This document shows, piece by piece, positions 8,032-17,078 of a stretch of DNA of 47,117 nt. The stretch spans positions 1-47,117 of the forward strand of contig JAILPB010000122.1 of assembly GCA_024690485.1 (NCBI GenBank). The letters are read 5' to 3'. Every line of letters begins with the position of its first letter. Within the stretch, counting starts at the first letter, position 1. The stretch comes from Butyrivibrio sp. GTDB lineage: Bacteria; Bacillota; Clostridia; Lachnospirales; Lachnospiraceae. The notes below the pieces were generated by a model. The model was not told where the DNA came from. It searched no databases and saw only the letters and a program-made list of their open reading frames with translations. The translations under genes and the position numbers were made by a program.

Positions 8032-8823
8032 ATGTTAGAGATTAAAAATCTGGTAAAGATATTTAATAAAGGAACAATAAATGAGAGAGTTGCCTTAAAC
8101 GGCGTAAACTTAACTCTTAATGATGGCGATTTCGTTACTGTCATTGGCGGTAACGGAGCCGGAAAATCAACAATTTTGAATGCGGTTGCAGGTGTATGGC
8201 CTGTTGATGAGGGAAGCATCGTCCTTAACGGACATGATATTACAGGTCTTCCCGAGTACAAGAGAGCAAAGTACATCGGCAGAGTTTTCCAGGATCCTAT
8301 GATGGGAACCGCTGCTACAATGCAGATTGAGGAGAATCTTGCGCTGGCTGCAAGACGTGGTCAGAGCAGAGGCTTAAAGCGCGGAATTACCGCCGTTGAG
8401 AGAGCAGGCTTTAGAGAACAGCTGGCATCTCTTGACCTTGGACTTGAGGATCGCCTTACAAGTAAGGTTGGTCTTTTATCAGGTGGTCAGAGACAGGCAG
8501 TAACACTTCTTATGGCATCTCTAAAAAAGCCGGATCTCCTGCTTTTGGATGAGCACACAGCTGCGCTTGATCCCAAGACTGCCAAGAAGGTTCTTGAGAT
8601 TTCAGAGAATATCATCAAGGAGCACAACCTTACAGCTCTTATGGTTACTCACAACATGAAGGACGCTATCGCTCATGGTAACAGACTTATCATGATGAGC
8701 GAAGGTAAGATCATCTACGACGTATCCGGCGAAGAAAAGAAGAACCTTCAGGTTTCAGACCTCCTTCAGAAGTTTGAGGAAGCAGGAAACGACGAGGTTA
8801 ACGACTCAATGGTATTGTCCTAA
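8032..8823 (+). CDS. ABC transporter ATP-binding protein (TrpZ-like, COG1101)
   Basis: 263 residues, cytoplasmic. Walker A is GGNGAGKST (about residues 41-49), the signature is LLSGGQRQAVTLL, Walker B is DLLLLDEHTAALDP, and the H-loop is MVTHNM. LLLDEHTAALDPKTA is the exact style of the COG1101 ATPases that partner TrpX/TrpY-type proteins. It powers uptake of the ligand brought by the upstream lipoprotein. RBS GGAAAG precedes the ATG. A terminator follows, closing the operon. Confidence 0.93.
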   Translation: MLEIKNLVKIFNKGTINERVALNGVNLTLNDGDFVTVIGGNGAGKSTILNAVAGVWPVDEGSIVLNGHDITGLPEYKRAKYIGRVFQDPMMGTAATMQIEENLALAARRGQSRGLKRGITAVERAGFREQLASLDLGLEDRLTSKVGLLSGGQRQAVTLLMASLKKPDLLLLDEHTAALDPKTAKKVLEISENIIKEHNLTALMVTHNMKDAIAHGNRLIMMSEGKIIYDVSGEEKKNLQVSDLLQKFEEAGNDEVNDSMVLS

Positions 8824-8848
8824 ATTAGTTGAATATTGATAGTTACTT

Positions 8849-8882
8849 GGACTGCTTTACCTGTTGGTATGGCAGTCCTTTT
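8849..8882 (+). terminator. Intrinsic terminator after the ABC importer operon
   Basis: GGACTGC (8849-8855) pairs with GCAGTCC (8872-8878), followed by TTTTC. Confidence 0.8.
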
Positions 8883-8912
8883 CATTTTATATGGCCCAGG
8901 CGCGTAGCGGAA

Positions 8913-8941
8913 TTTCGAAAGGAAAACTAATTTGATATAAT
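8913..8941 (+). promoter_or_regulatory. Probable promoter of clpS-clpA-aat
   Basis: A consensus -10 TATAAT (8936-8941) with a weak -35 TTTCGA (8913-8918) at 17 bases. Transcription from about 8948 favours the clpS ATG at 8996, because a start at 8960 would leave a leader too short for a ribosome binding site. Confidence 0.55.
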
Positions 8942-8995
8942 GAATAAAGGGCTGATTTTATGACCCTACTCACGATACGAATTGGAGACATCTAT

Positions 8996-9295
8996 ATGGC
9001 AACAAAGGAATCTGTAAAAGAAAGAACAAGCAGCAAAATAAAGGAACCACGGCAGTTCAATGTGGTGATGCACAACGATGATTTCACTACTATGGAATTT
9101 GTGGTTGATGTTCTTGTAGATATTTTTCATAAAGACGAAGTGACAGCTCAGGCTATTATGTTAAACGTACATAAGACAGGGAAAGCTGTTGTGGGGAAAT
9201 ACCCCTACGATATCGCAACAACCAAGGTTAATGCGGCGCTTACCAGAGCAAAGAGCGAGGGTTTTCCCTTTAGAATGACAGTGGAGGAAGCATAA
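8996..9295 (+). CDS. clpS: ClpS, N-degron adaptor for ClpA
   Basis: 99 residues from the chosen ATG at 8996 (GGAG eight bases upstream); an in-frame ATG at 8960 would add 12 unconserved residues. ClpS binds proteins with N-terminal Leu, Phe, Tyr or Trp and hands them to ClpA. The hallmark MHNDDFTTMEFVVDVL (about residues 25-40) carries the Asn-Asp pair that holds the substrate amino group, and HKTGKAVVG and the C-terminal RMTVEEA match the family core. The N-terminal 20 residues are the charged, flexible arm that enters ClpA. The stop is three bases before clpA, so the two are almost certainly translated together. Confidence 0.93.
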   Translation: MATKESVKERTSSKIKEPRQFNVVMHNDDFTTMEFVVDVLVDIFHKDEVTAQAIMLNVHKTGKAVVGKYPYDIATTKVNAALTRAKSEGFPFRMTVEEA

Positions 9296-9298
9296 GGC

Positions 9299-11572
9299 AT
9301 GAATTTATCAAAAGAGGCGGCAAGCGTACTGCAAGCAGCAATAGATTTTGCAAGGGAAAATAAATATGAATATGTAACTCCCGAGATACTGCTTATGTTT
9401 ATAACAGAGGATGAGGTCTTTTCCCAGGCTTTTTATGAATGCGGCGGAGACATTAATCTGTTGATTTCAAGGCTTTCGGGTTACATAAAGGAATATATTG
9501 AAAAGGTGGAAGACAGGGAGCCGGAGGTTTCTCTTGGACTAAATCTTCTCATCAATTTTGCAACCCAGAGCGCCTTTGGAAGCGGTAGCAAGGAGATACA
9601 TATAAGACATCTTGTTCATGCTCTCTATAACCTTGATAACAGCTATGCCCTCTATTACCTTGAACAGCAAAAGATTACAGAGGCTGATCTCTTGGAGCAG
9701 ATGGCTGACATCGAGGAAATAATAGAGCTTGATAAGGAGAGCGTAATACCGAAAAATACAGAGGATATGGGCAGCAATTGGAGGCTTTATGCCCCTTGTC
9801 TTAACGAAACTCTGACGGATGTTAATCCTTTGATTGGCAGAAAGACAGAGCTTGACAGAACTATCCAGATTCTGTGCAGGAAGGATAAAAATAATCCGCT
9901 TCACATAGGTGAACCGGGAGTTGGAAAAACAGCCATAACCTACGGCCTTGTGGAGCTTCTTAAGAAAGGCCAAGTGCCGGATGCACTATCGGGTGCAAAA
10001 GTTTTTGCCTTGGATCTTGGTGGTATGCTAGCAGGAACCCAGTACAGGGGCGATTTTGAAAAGCGCTTTAAGAAGGTTTTATCTGAAATTGGAAAAGAAG
10101 AAAAACCTATTATTTATATTGATGAAATCCATAACCTTTCAGGAGCGGGAGCTGTTGGAGAGGGCTCTTTTGATGCTTCAAATATGCTAAAGCCCTATCT
10201 GTCAGATGGACATATCAGGTTCATCGGTGCCACAACTTTTGAGGAATACAAAAAGTATTTTGAGAAAAATAAGAGCCTTACCAGACGTTTCCAGAATGTG
10301 GAAATCAAGGAGCCTACTCTTGATGAAGCTACAAAGATTCTGGAGGGCTTAATGGATAAGTATGAGACCTACCACGGCGTTAAGTACGATAAGGGTGTAC
10401 TTGAATACGCCGTGACTATGAGCGATAAGTACATAAACGAGAGATATCTTCCTGATAAGGCAATCGATCTCATTGATGAGGCTGGGTCTTACAGAAAGCT
10501 TAATCCCACAGACAAAAAGAAGCAGATTGTGGATAAAGAGGTCATCAACGAGATTTTAACCAAAATTTGTAGAGTGCCTATAGAAACTGTTGAGACTGAT
10601 GATCTGGCAGGCCTTGCAACGCTGGAGAGCCGCCTTAAAAAGGTTATCTTCGGGCAGGATGAGGCGGTAAGCCAGGTTGTAAATGCGGTTAAATTTTCAA
10701 AGGCTGGCCTAACCGAGGAGAATAAGCCTCTTGCAAGCCTTCTCTTTGTTGGCCCCACAGGAGTTGGTAAAACGGAGATAGCAAGGAGTCTTGCGAAGGA
10801 GCTTGGTGCTAAGCTTATCAGATTCGATATGAGTGAGTACGGAGAAAAGCATGCCGTTGCAAAGCTTATCGGTGCTCCTGCAGGATATGTGGGCTATGAA
10901 GAGGGCGGAATTCTCACAGAAGCTATCAGGAAGAACCCTTCATCAGTTCTCCTTCTTGATGAGATAGAGAAGGCTCATCCTGATATCTATAACGTGCTTT
11001 TGCAGGTTATGGACTATGCCACACTTACTGATAATCAGGGAAGAAAAGCAGACTTTAGAAACGTAATTGTCATCATGACTTCCAATGCAGGCGCCAACAG
11101 ACTTGGTAAGAGCGGCATTGGATTTATCAGTGAGAATCACGATAACAGCGTTCTCATGGAAGAAGTTAAGCGCACTTTCCAGCCTGAGTTCAGGAACCGC
11201 TTAAGTAAGATTGTAGCTTTTAACAGCATGGATGAAGCCATGGCCAGCCTTGTTGTTGATAAAAAGCTTGGTGAGATGGCTGATCAGCTCCTCTCTAAGA
11301 AGATCACGATTTCTGCTGATAAAAAGGCCAAGGAACTTGTCAAGAAGCGCGGAATCAGTCAGGAGTTTGGCGCAAGAGAAGTGGACAGAGTTATCAGAAA
11401 TGATATAAAGCCTCTTTTTGTGGATGAGATTCTCTTTGGAAAGCTTAAGGATGGCGGAAAAATATCCATCACTGTTAAAAATGGTGAGTTTGCAGTGAAT
11501 GCATCTAAGAGTACCGCTAGGAAGAGTCCTGCTAAAAAAGCTTCTGCTAGAAAGATTTCAACTAAGAAATAA
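9299..11572 (+). CDS. clpA: ClpA, AAA+ unfoldase of the ClpAP protease
   Basis: 757 residues with two AAA+ modules. An N-terminal ClpS/substrate-binding domain spans about 1-145. Walker A1 GEPGVGKT is at 204-211 with Walker B IIYIDEIH (271-278); Walker A2 GPTGVGKT is at 485-492 with LLLDEIEKAHPD. The ClpP-docking loop Ile-Gly-Phe is at 607-609. There is no coiled-coil middle domain between the modules, which separates it from ClpB and ClpC. The C-terminal 24 residues are Lys/Ser/Ala repeats (ARKSPAKKASARKISTKK), not usual for ClpA and histone-tail-like. It lies between clpS and aat; the ClpP partner is outside the window. RBS GTGGAGG overlaps the end of clpS. Confidence 0.95.
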   Translation: MNLSKEAASVLQAAIDFARENKYEYVTPEILLMFITEDEVFSQAFYECGGDINLLISRLSGYIKEYIEKVEDREPEVSLGLNLLINFATQSAFGSGSKEIHIRHLVHALYNLDNSYALYYLEQQKITEADLLEQMADIEEIIELDKESVIPKNTEDMGSNWRLYAPCLNETLTDVNPLIGRKTELDRTIQILCRKDKNNPLHIGEPGVGKTAITYGLVELLKKGQVPDALSGAKVFALDLGGMLAGTQYRGDFEKRFKKVLSEIGKEEKPIIYIDEIHNLSGAGAVGEGSFDASNMLKPYLSDGHIRFIGATTFEEYKKYFEKNKSLTRRFQNVEIKEPTLDEATKILEGLMDKYETYHGVKYDKGVLEYAVTMSDKYINERYLPDKAIDLIDEAGSYRKLNPTDKKKQIVDKEVINEILTKICRVPIETVETDDLAGLATLESRLKKVIFGQDEAVSQVVNAVKFSKAGLTEENKPLASLLFVGPTGVGKTEIARSLAKELGAKLIRFDMSEYGEKHAVAKLIGAPAGYVGYEEGGILTEAIRKNPSSVLLLDEIEKAHPDIYNVLLQVMDYATLTDNQGRKADFRNVIVIMTSNAGANRLGKSGIGFISENHDNSVLMEEVKRTFQPEFRNRLSKIVAFNSMDEAMASLVVDKKLGEMADQLLSKKITISADKKAKELVKKRGISQEFGAREVDRVIRNDIKPLFVDEILFGKLKDGGKISITVKNGEFAVNASKSTARKSPAKKASARKISTKK

Positions 11573-11583
11573 GGGATTATACG

Positions 11584-12243
11584 ATGCCTGTTTACAAGCT
11601 TAAAGAAAACGAAATAAGTTTTCCTCTTCCGACGCTGGCAGAAGATGATGGTCTTTTGGCTATCGGAGGGGATCTGTCAATTGATAGGCTTATCCTTGCT
11701 TATAGCAACGGGATTTTTCCCTGGTATAACGAAGGAGAGCCTATATTGTGGTGGTGTCCAAAGGAGAGGTTTATCATAAGACCTGCGGAAATCCATGTGT
11801 CTCACTCCATGAATAAATTCATGAGAAAGCATCTTATAAGTGTCAGGATAAATCGTGATTTTGCTGATACCATGCACAGATGCAGGATAAAGCGAGAGTT
11901 TGCTGAAGGTACCTGGATCACCGATGATATGGAGGAAGCTTACGGAAGGCTGGCGGAGAAGAATCTAGCTATTAGCGTTGAAGCTTTTATTGATGGGCAG
12001 CTTGCCGGAGGCCTCTACGGAGTAAGCCTTGGTAAGTGTTTCTTTGGTGAGAGTATGTTTTCAGATATGGAAAACGGCTCGAAAATAGCCCTTATCATGC
12101 TTGCAAAGATTTTACAGCAAAATGACTATGTAATGATAGATTGTCAATTTCACACCGACCACCTTGAGAGTATGGGCGGTGTGACTATTTCCTATGAAGA
12201 ATATCGGGACCTCCTAAAAAAAGGAATAGGAGATCCCGGTTGA
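11584..12243 (+). CDS. aat: Leucyl/phenylalanyl-tRNA-protein transferase
   Basis: 219 residues. It adds Leu or Phe from charged tRNA to the N-terminus of proteins that begin with Lys or Arg, creating the degron that ClpS reads. The family core is plain: FPLPTLAEDDGLLAIGGDL, GIFPWYNEGEPILWWCPKERF, GTWITDDMEEAY, GGLYGVSLGKCFFGESMFS and the final DCQFHTDHLESMGG. It begins 11 bases after clpA, so labelling enzyme, adaptor and unfoldase form one operon. The last codons include an imperfect 10-bp hairpin (12206-12215/12228-12237) that may help end transcription before the convergent amidase gene. Confidence 0.95.
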   Translation: MPVYKLKENEISFPLPTLAEDDGLLAIGGDLSIDRLILAYSNGIFPWYNEGEPILWWCPKERFIIRPAEIHVSHSMNKFMRKHLISVRINRDFADTMHRCRIKREFAEGTWITDDMEEAYGRLAEKNLAISVEAFIDGQLAGGLYGVSLGKCFFGESMFSDMENGSKIALIMLAKILQQNDYVMIDCQFHTDHLESMGGVTISYEEYRDLLKKGIGDPG

Positions 12244-12255
12244 TTTAATGTATTT

Positions 12256-13545
12256 TTATCTTGTTATTCCAAAGTAGGTGTCTATACCATCTGCAATTCC
12301 GTTTATTATAAGCCACTGGTAGTCTTCTGTGGACATCAGCTTATCTTCTGCGGGATTGGACATATATCCCATTTCGACAATTGTTACAGGAACCTGACAC
12401 CAGTTAATGCCGCTCATTGTATCTGTTTCCCATACGCGCTCTTTTTTACAGCCTGTGCTTGCAACAAGTGAGTCGAGGACATTGGTTGAGAGCTGGAAGC
12501 TTTGGTCGTGGAGACTTGCGTTATAAGGATTTCCTGTAGTCTGACATATGGTCATTGCACCGTTTACGGAAGGATCCTCTGATCCGTTTGCATGTATTCT
12601 GATAAAAGCATCTGCGTGGTTATTATTGGCAATGGCTGCTCTCTCAGAATTGCTGATATTCACGTCATGACTGGTTCTTGTCATGATAACTGTATATCCG
12701 CGGTTCTCCAAGGTGCTCTGAAGCTTCTGGGATACCATAAGTGTCAGTTCATATTCGTGAAGGCCTGTAGCCACGCCTGTTGTTCCGCCTGTAACCTTTG
12801 CCTTTGTTTCTGTTGCTCCGGGTCCAATAGGTTCCTGCTCTGTGTTTGCATGCTGCTGGTGTCCCGGATCGATTACTACTAGTAGATTGTTTGGTGGAGC
12901 AGGAGTGCCATCAGGATTTTTAGCAGGATCAGTTCCGGGTGTTGGCTGGGTGCCGTCAGGAGATGGCTGATTATCAGGACCTGCATCAGGATTTGTTTGA
13001 TCATCTGGATTATTGTCACTGTCAGAGACATCTCCATCACCGTTGTCACCATTTCTGTTATTTCCATGGCTATTGGGAGCGTTGTCTATATCGGAATCAT
13101 CACCGTTATCTGAAGGGAATGAGCCGTTTCCAAAGTCAGGGTTGCTGCTTGGACTTCTGAGGTTAGAGCCTGAAGGTTCCGGAGCGTCGAAATCATTGTC
13201 AGGACCTGAACCTGAATCGCCATCTCCAAGCCCATCGGAAGGACCTGAAGGTCCACCACCGAAGCCGCCATCTCCGTAATCGCCGCCGTCTCCAAGGCCG
13301 TCTTTTTCGCCATCGCCCTGATCACCGCTTCCTACACCTTCGCCGGTGCCATCTGGCTGTTCCATATTCATGCCTTCTCCGCCACCAAGGTCCGTGCCGT
13401 TATCACCGGTTTCCTGTCCGGCTTCTGTTCCCGAATATCCGCCGCCCTGTCCAAGCCCTGTGGTTTCACCACTCTGGGGCTGACTGCAGCCGGCAAGCAT
13501 AACTATTGCCGCCAGTGTTAATGTTATGTACTTAATTCTTTTCAT
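12256..13545 (-). CDS. N-acetylmuramoyl-L-alanine amidase (Amidase_3) lipoprotein with long Gly/Asp/Pro linker
   Basis: 429 residues. Lipobox MLAGC (Cys20) anchors it outside the membrane. Residues 21-218 are a low-complexity chain: Gly/Asp/Glu-rich first, then Ser/Asn/Asp-rich, then Pro/Asp/Thr-rich, long enough to let the enzyme reach into the wall. The catalytic Amidase_3 domain (about 220-429) has zinc ligands His229 (IDPGHQ), Glu264 (LHEYEL) and His318 (IRIHANG) and catalytic Glu391 (IVEMGYMSN). It cuts the bond between muramic acid and the stem peptide, in cell separation or turnover. AGAGGG precedes the ATG on the minus strand. It is convergent with aat, 12 bases apart. Confidence 0.92.
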   Translation of the reverse strand: MKRIKYITLTLAAIVMLAGCSQPQSGETTGLGQGGGYSGTEAGQETGDNGTDLGGGEGMNMEQPDGTGEGVGSGDQGDGEKDGLGDGGDYGDGGFGGGPSGPSDGLGDGDSGSGPDNDFDAPEPSGSNLRSPSSNPDFGNGSFPSDNGDDSDIDNAPNSHGNNRNGDNGDGDVSDSDNNPDDQTNPDAGPDNQPSPDGTQPTPGTDPAKNPDGTPAPPNNLLVVIDPGHQQHANTEQEPIGPGATETKAKVTGGTTGVATGLHEYELTLMVSQKLQSTLENRGYTVIMTRTSHDVNISNSERAAIANNNHADAFIRIHANGSEDPSVNGAMTICQTTGNPYNASLHDQSFQLSTNVLDSLVASTGCKKERVWETDTMSGINWCQVPVTIVEMGYMSNPAEDKLMSTEDYQWLIINGIADGIDTYFGITR

Positions 13546-13902
13546 AATTCCCTCTTACTTTTATCTTCTTGTTCGCTGCCTTGAAAACTATTTATAAGTC
13601 AACATATGTGACTATATCCTGTTCAATTGTGAAAAGACAGGCTAGCCATACCAAATTATTATAACAACGGAATAAACATAATTCAGCATCAAACACATAA
13701 AAATCACAAACGGAGGGAATTGGAACGGATAATAAATGAGAAGTTTTGAGCAATCATTAAGTAGATGGAGCAGGTGCAAAATAGTATTCTGAGAGAAACC
13801 GTTAATAATGCAGAACATTCATATTAGTGCATCTTACGGAATCATGCATGGTGGAATACATGACTATACAAAAACTTTAGGACAGACATTTAGGGGAAGG
13901 AT
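13546..13902. other. Divergent intergenic region between amidase and GH115 genes
   Basis: 357 bases without a gene I can support. It must hold both divergent promoters, but no convincing -35/-10 pair stands out on either strand. One near-palindrome, AGTCAACATATGTGACT (13597-13613), could be an operator. AGGGGAAGG at 13890-13898 is the GH115 ribosome binding site. An 18-codon frame from 13736 has no usable ribosome binding site and is not called. Confidence 0.5.
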
Positions 13903-16900
13903 ATGAGTAAATTTCTTTTATTTAATGAAAAAAAGGTAGCAGATATTATCATTGAGAAGAGTGCCTATGAAGGAGTAAAGGAGATTGGTAAAACTGTAAC
14001 GGAAGATATAGCTCTTGTTACAGATGTAGAGCCAAAGATTGTCAGCTCTATAGAGGATGTAAGCGGAGAAACGGCAGTTCTTTTTGCCACAGATAAAAAG
14101 AGTGCCTATCTTGAATACCTTGAACAGGCGGGGCTTATTGATCTCTTTGCAATACGAGGAAAAAGAGAAGTTTTCTTAATGAAGACCATTGATGTGACAG
14201 GTCAGGCAGAGCTACATTGCGAAGGCATTGGCAGTCATATCAGACAGTTCCTAGTTGTGGCAGGAAGCGATAAGAGGGGCACTATCTACGGAATGTTCCA
14301 TTTATCAGAGCTTATCGGAGTATCACCACTTGTATATTTTGGGGATGCATATCCTGAGAAGAAGAGTGTGGTTGAGATAAATATTACCGAAAATGCCGGC
14401 TGCAAGGTTGATGGCAACTGCGATACTTACATTTCCAAGGAACCTTCAGTATACTACAGAGGCTTCTTCATAAATGATGAGTGGCCTGCCTTTGGAAACT
14501 GGGCTACGGAAAAGTTTGGCGGCGTAAATGCCCGGTGCTACCGCAAGGTTTTTGAGCTGCTTCTTCGTCTTAAGGGTAACTACATGTGGCCTGCCATGTG
14601 GAACTCCAACTTTTCAGAAGAGGGCCCCGGCATTGAGAACGCAAGGCTTGCAGATGAGCTGGGAGTAATTATGGGAACATCGCACCATGAGCCACTTTTC
14701 AGAGCGGGCAATGAGTGGCAGCAGCAGTACAGAGAATATGGAGATGACAATTCCTGGAGTTTCATTTCAAATGCGGAAGCAATAACAAAGTTCTGGGAAG
14801 ATGGCGTGCGCAGGAATAAGGATTTTGAGAGCGTTATCACCATTGGTATGCGCGGAGAAGCAGATAGTAAGCTCCTTCCGGAGGATGCCACTATGAAAGA
14901 TAATATTGAGGTCGTTAAAAAGGCTATTCTTGCTCAGGATAAGATTCTGTATGACCAGTTTAAAGATGGGGACAATATCTATTCTAAGGGCAAGGAAAGT
15001 GGGAAGACTTACGAGGATATTTTAAAGGATGTTCCCAGAATGCTTGCTATCTACAAGGAGGTCGAGGACTATTACTACGGTGATGATACCTGCGAGGGAC
15101 TAAAGGATTGGGATGAACTTAAGGATGTTATTTTCCTTTTAAGTGATGACAACCACGGAAACTTAAGGAACCTCCCTACAGAGGCTGAGCGTAGTCACGC
15201 CGGCGGGTACGGAATGTATTACCACTTTGATTACCATGGTGCGCCAATCAGCTATGAGTGGACTAACTGCAACAGGCTCACCAGGACCTGGGAGCAGATG
15301 ACAACAGCCTATGAAGCCGGTGTTCGCAAGATGTGGATAGTCAACGTGGGAGACCTTAAAGAGATGGAGTATCCCTTAAGCTTTTTTATGGACCTTGCCT
15401 ACGACTATGAGACCTATGGTTTAAATGGGCTTAATAAGATTGAGGACTACGTGTACTCCTGGATTGACAAGCAGTTTGCGGGAAAACTTACTAAAACTCA
15501 GAAAAAGGATATGTTCAAGGTCCTTGAGGGTTATACAAGATTCAATGCCATGAGAACTCCCGAGACCATGAATGAGATGATTTACCATCCCATTCACTTT
15601 AGAGAAGGAGAGAGGATTCTTGCAGAGGCGAGAGACATACTTGAAACAGCTAAAAAGCTCCACGAAGAGCTTTCGCAAGATGCACTTCTTACCTATGAGA
15701 GCATGATCTATTATGCGGCAGCAGCTTCTCTTAATCTTGTTATTGCATGGATACTTACAGGTTTTAACCATGAGCTTGCAAAGCGCGGCGCTGTATACGC
15801 TAACAGCTATATAGATGAAATTGAAAAAAGGATAGCCCTTGATAAGCTGCTTGTAAATGAGTTCCACCAGATCGCAGACGGCAAGTGGAACCATTGCCTA
15901 AGTTCAGCCCATACAGGCTTTAGGACCTGGGATGACAGAGAGTGGTTCTATCCGGCAACAGTTAAGGTAACTCCTATTTCAGGTGCCAAGGCCATTGTGA
16001 GCTTTAGAGGGTATGACAGATATCACCTCGGAGCACACTGGCAGGACAATGCGCCAATAGTTTGTGATGATTTTTTGTTTGCCGGTTCAGAGGAGGCTCT
16101 TCTTGATATTGACGCCAAGGGAGAAGTTCCCTTCGATTATGAGATTGTTTCTTCCGGAGATGCTCTTGTATTTTCTGATGCCAGGGGACGCGTGGAATCT
16201 GGTAGAAGCACAGTAACCATAACGAAAAATCATAAGGCTGATCTATCCGGAGTTTTGGAAAGCAAGGGAAGAGTCAATATTACCTTCGATAACGGAGAAA
16301 AGACCTATGTGGATTTTGTGTTACTTCCAGGAGAAGTAATTACCAAGGAAATGGACATAGACGGCGCTGAATTTAATGTGGAGACAAGTTCTGTGGAAGG
16401 TTCTATTTCAGAGAAAACAGGTTCTGCCGATGCCGGAGAGAGTAAACAATATCACAGAATCAGCGAAAATAAGCCCTTCTGCTGCGTAGCGGCTTCTGAT
16501 TTTGTAGAAAAAGATGATGCAGAAGATGCAGGATTCGAGGTTGTGGATTTCCTTGGAAGAGAAAACTGCGCGGTAAAAGCTTTTCCTCCTATGAAGGCAT
16601 TTGAAACTCCTGCCGGCGCACCGTCAGTAAGCTATGAGATTGAGGCTTCTGAAGATGGCGAGTACGATGTGATTTTCTATATGCTCACAAGAAACCCCTA
16701 CCACAAGGGCGGAAGGCTTGACTTTTTTGCATCTGTAAACGACGAAGAACCATCAGTTGTTCACTCTGTTTCAGACCACTATTACACAGAGTGGCAGGAT
16801 CTGGACTGGGCTCAGGGAGTACTTAGATCCGGCAGATGTGTAGAAATAGCCGTTTCATTACAGAAGGGATATAACAAACTTAAGGTATACGCAGGTGATC

Positions 16901-16983
16901 CAGGTGTTATCATCGAAAAAATAGTCATTAAGAGAAAAGACTACAGATTACCGGAAAGCTATCTGGGGCCTGTATCTGAGTGA
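13903..16983 (+). CDS. GH115 family glycoside hydrolase (xylan alpha-1,2-glucuronidase), cytoplasmic
   Basis: 1026 residues without a signal peptide. The GH115 core is clear: YYRGFFINDEWPAFGNWA, KFGGVNARCYRKVFELLLRLKGNYMWPAMWNS, MGTSHHEPLFRAGNEW, ITIGMRGEADS, LLSDDNHGNLRNLP and GGYGMYYHFDYHG, in the expected order over residues 180-480. The C-terminal third has the beta-rich accessory domains of the family (about 650-1020). GH115 enzymes remove (methyl)glucuronic acid from xylan or xylo-oligosaccharides. The lack of export suggests action on oligosaccharides after uptake, the strategy of rumen Butyrivibrio. No xylan transporter or xylanase is beside it; the neighbours are unrelated. Confidence 0.93.
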   Translation: MSKFLLFNEKKVADIIIEKSAYEGVKEIGKTVTEDIALVTDVEPKIVSSIEDVSGETAVLFATDKKSAYLEYLEQAGLIDLFAIRGKREVFLMKTIDVTGQAELHCEGIGSHIRQFLVVAGSDKRGTIYGMFHLSELIGVSPLVYFGDAYPEKKSVVEINITENAGCKVDGNCDTYISKEPSVYYRGFFINDEWPAFGNWATEKFGGVNARCYRKVFELLLRLKGNYMWPAMWNSNFSEEGPGIENARLADELGVIMGTSHHEPLFRAGNEWQQQYREYGDDNSWSFISNAEAITKFWEDGVRRNKDFESVITIGMRGEADSKLLPEDATMKDNIEVVKKAILAQDKILYDQFKDGDNIYSKGKESGKTYEDILKDVPRMLAIYKEVEDYYYGDDTCEGLKDWDELKDVIFLLSDDNHGNLRNLPTEAERSHAGGYGMYYHFDYHGAPISYEWTNCNRLTRTWEQMTTAYEAGVRKMWIVNVGDLKEMEYPLSFFMDLAYDYETYGLNGLNKIEDYVYSWIDKQFAGKLTKTQKKDMFKVLEGYTRFNAMRTPETMNEMIYHPIHFREGERILAEARDILETAKKLHEELSQDALLTYESMIYYAAAASLNLVIAWILTGFNHELAKRGAVYANSYIDEIEKRIALDKLLVNEFHQIADGKWNHCLSSAHTGFRTWDDREWFYPATVKVTPISGAKAIVSFRGYDRYHLGAHWQDNAPIVCDDFLFAGSEEALLDIDAKGEVPFDYEIVSSGDALVFSDARGRVESGRSTVTITKNHKADLSGVLESKGRVNITFDNGEKTYVDFVLLPGEVITKEMDIDGAEFNVETSSVEGSISEKTGSADAGESKQYHRISENKPFCCVAASDFVEKDDAEDAGFEVVDFLGRENCAVKAFPPMKAFETPAGAPSVSYEIEASEDGEYDVIFYMLTRNPYHKGGRLDFFASVNDEEPSVVHSVSDHYYTEWQDLDWAQGVLRSGRCVEIAVSLQKGYNKLKVYAGDPGVIIEKIVIKRKDYRLPESYLGPVSE

Positions 16984-17065
16984 CTTCTGTTTTAATCAGC
17001 TTGAAATGGCTTTTTCTATATTCAATCAGCCCAAAAGGATATATCGTAAACGCCTGATTTGTGCG

Positions 17066-17071
17066 TATAAT
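17066..17071 (+). promoter_or_regulatory. -10 box immediately upstream of the LRR gene start
   Basis: TATAAT ends seven bases before the ATG at 17079, preceded by TGCG. No good -35 is visible. Transcription would begin at or next to the ATG, making a leaderless mRNA. Confidence 0.5.
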
Positions 17072-17078
17072 AGTATTT

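Noticed and set aside
13013..13279. Pro/Ser-rich plus-strand frames inside the amidase gene
   Set aside because: They are the mirror of the Gly/Asp linker; no start signals.
13736..13792. 18-codon frame upstream of GH115 as a leader peptide
   Set aside because: The only purine-rich site is 18 bases away from the ATG, and no attenuator hairpin follows it.
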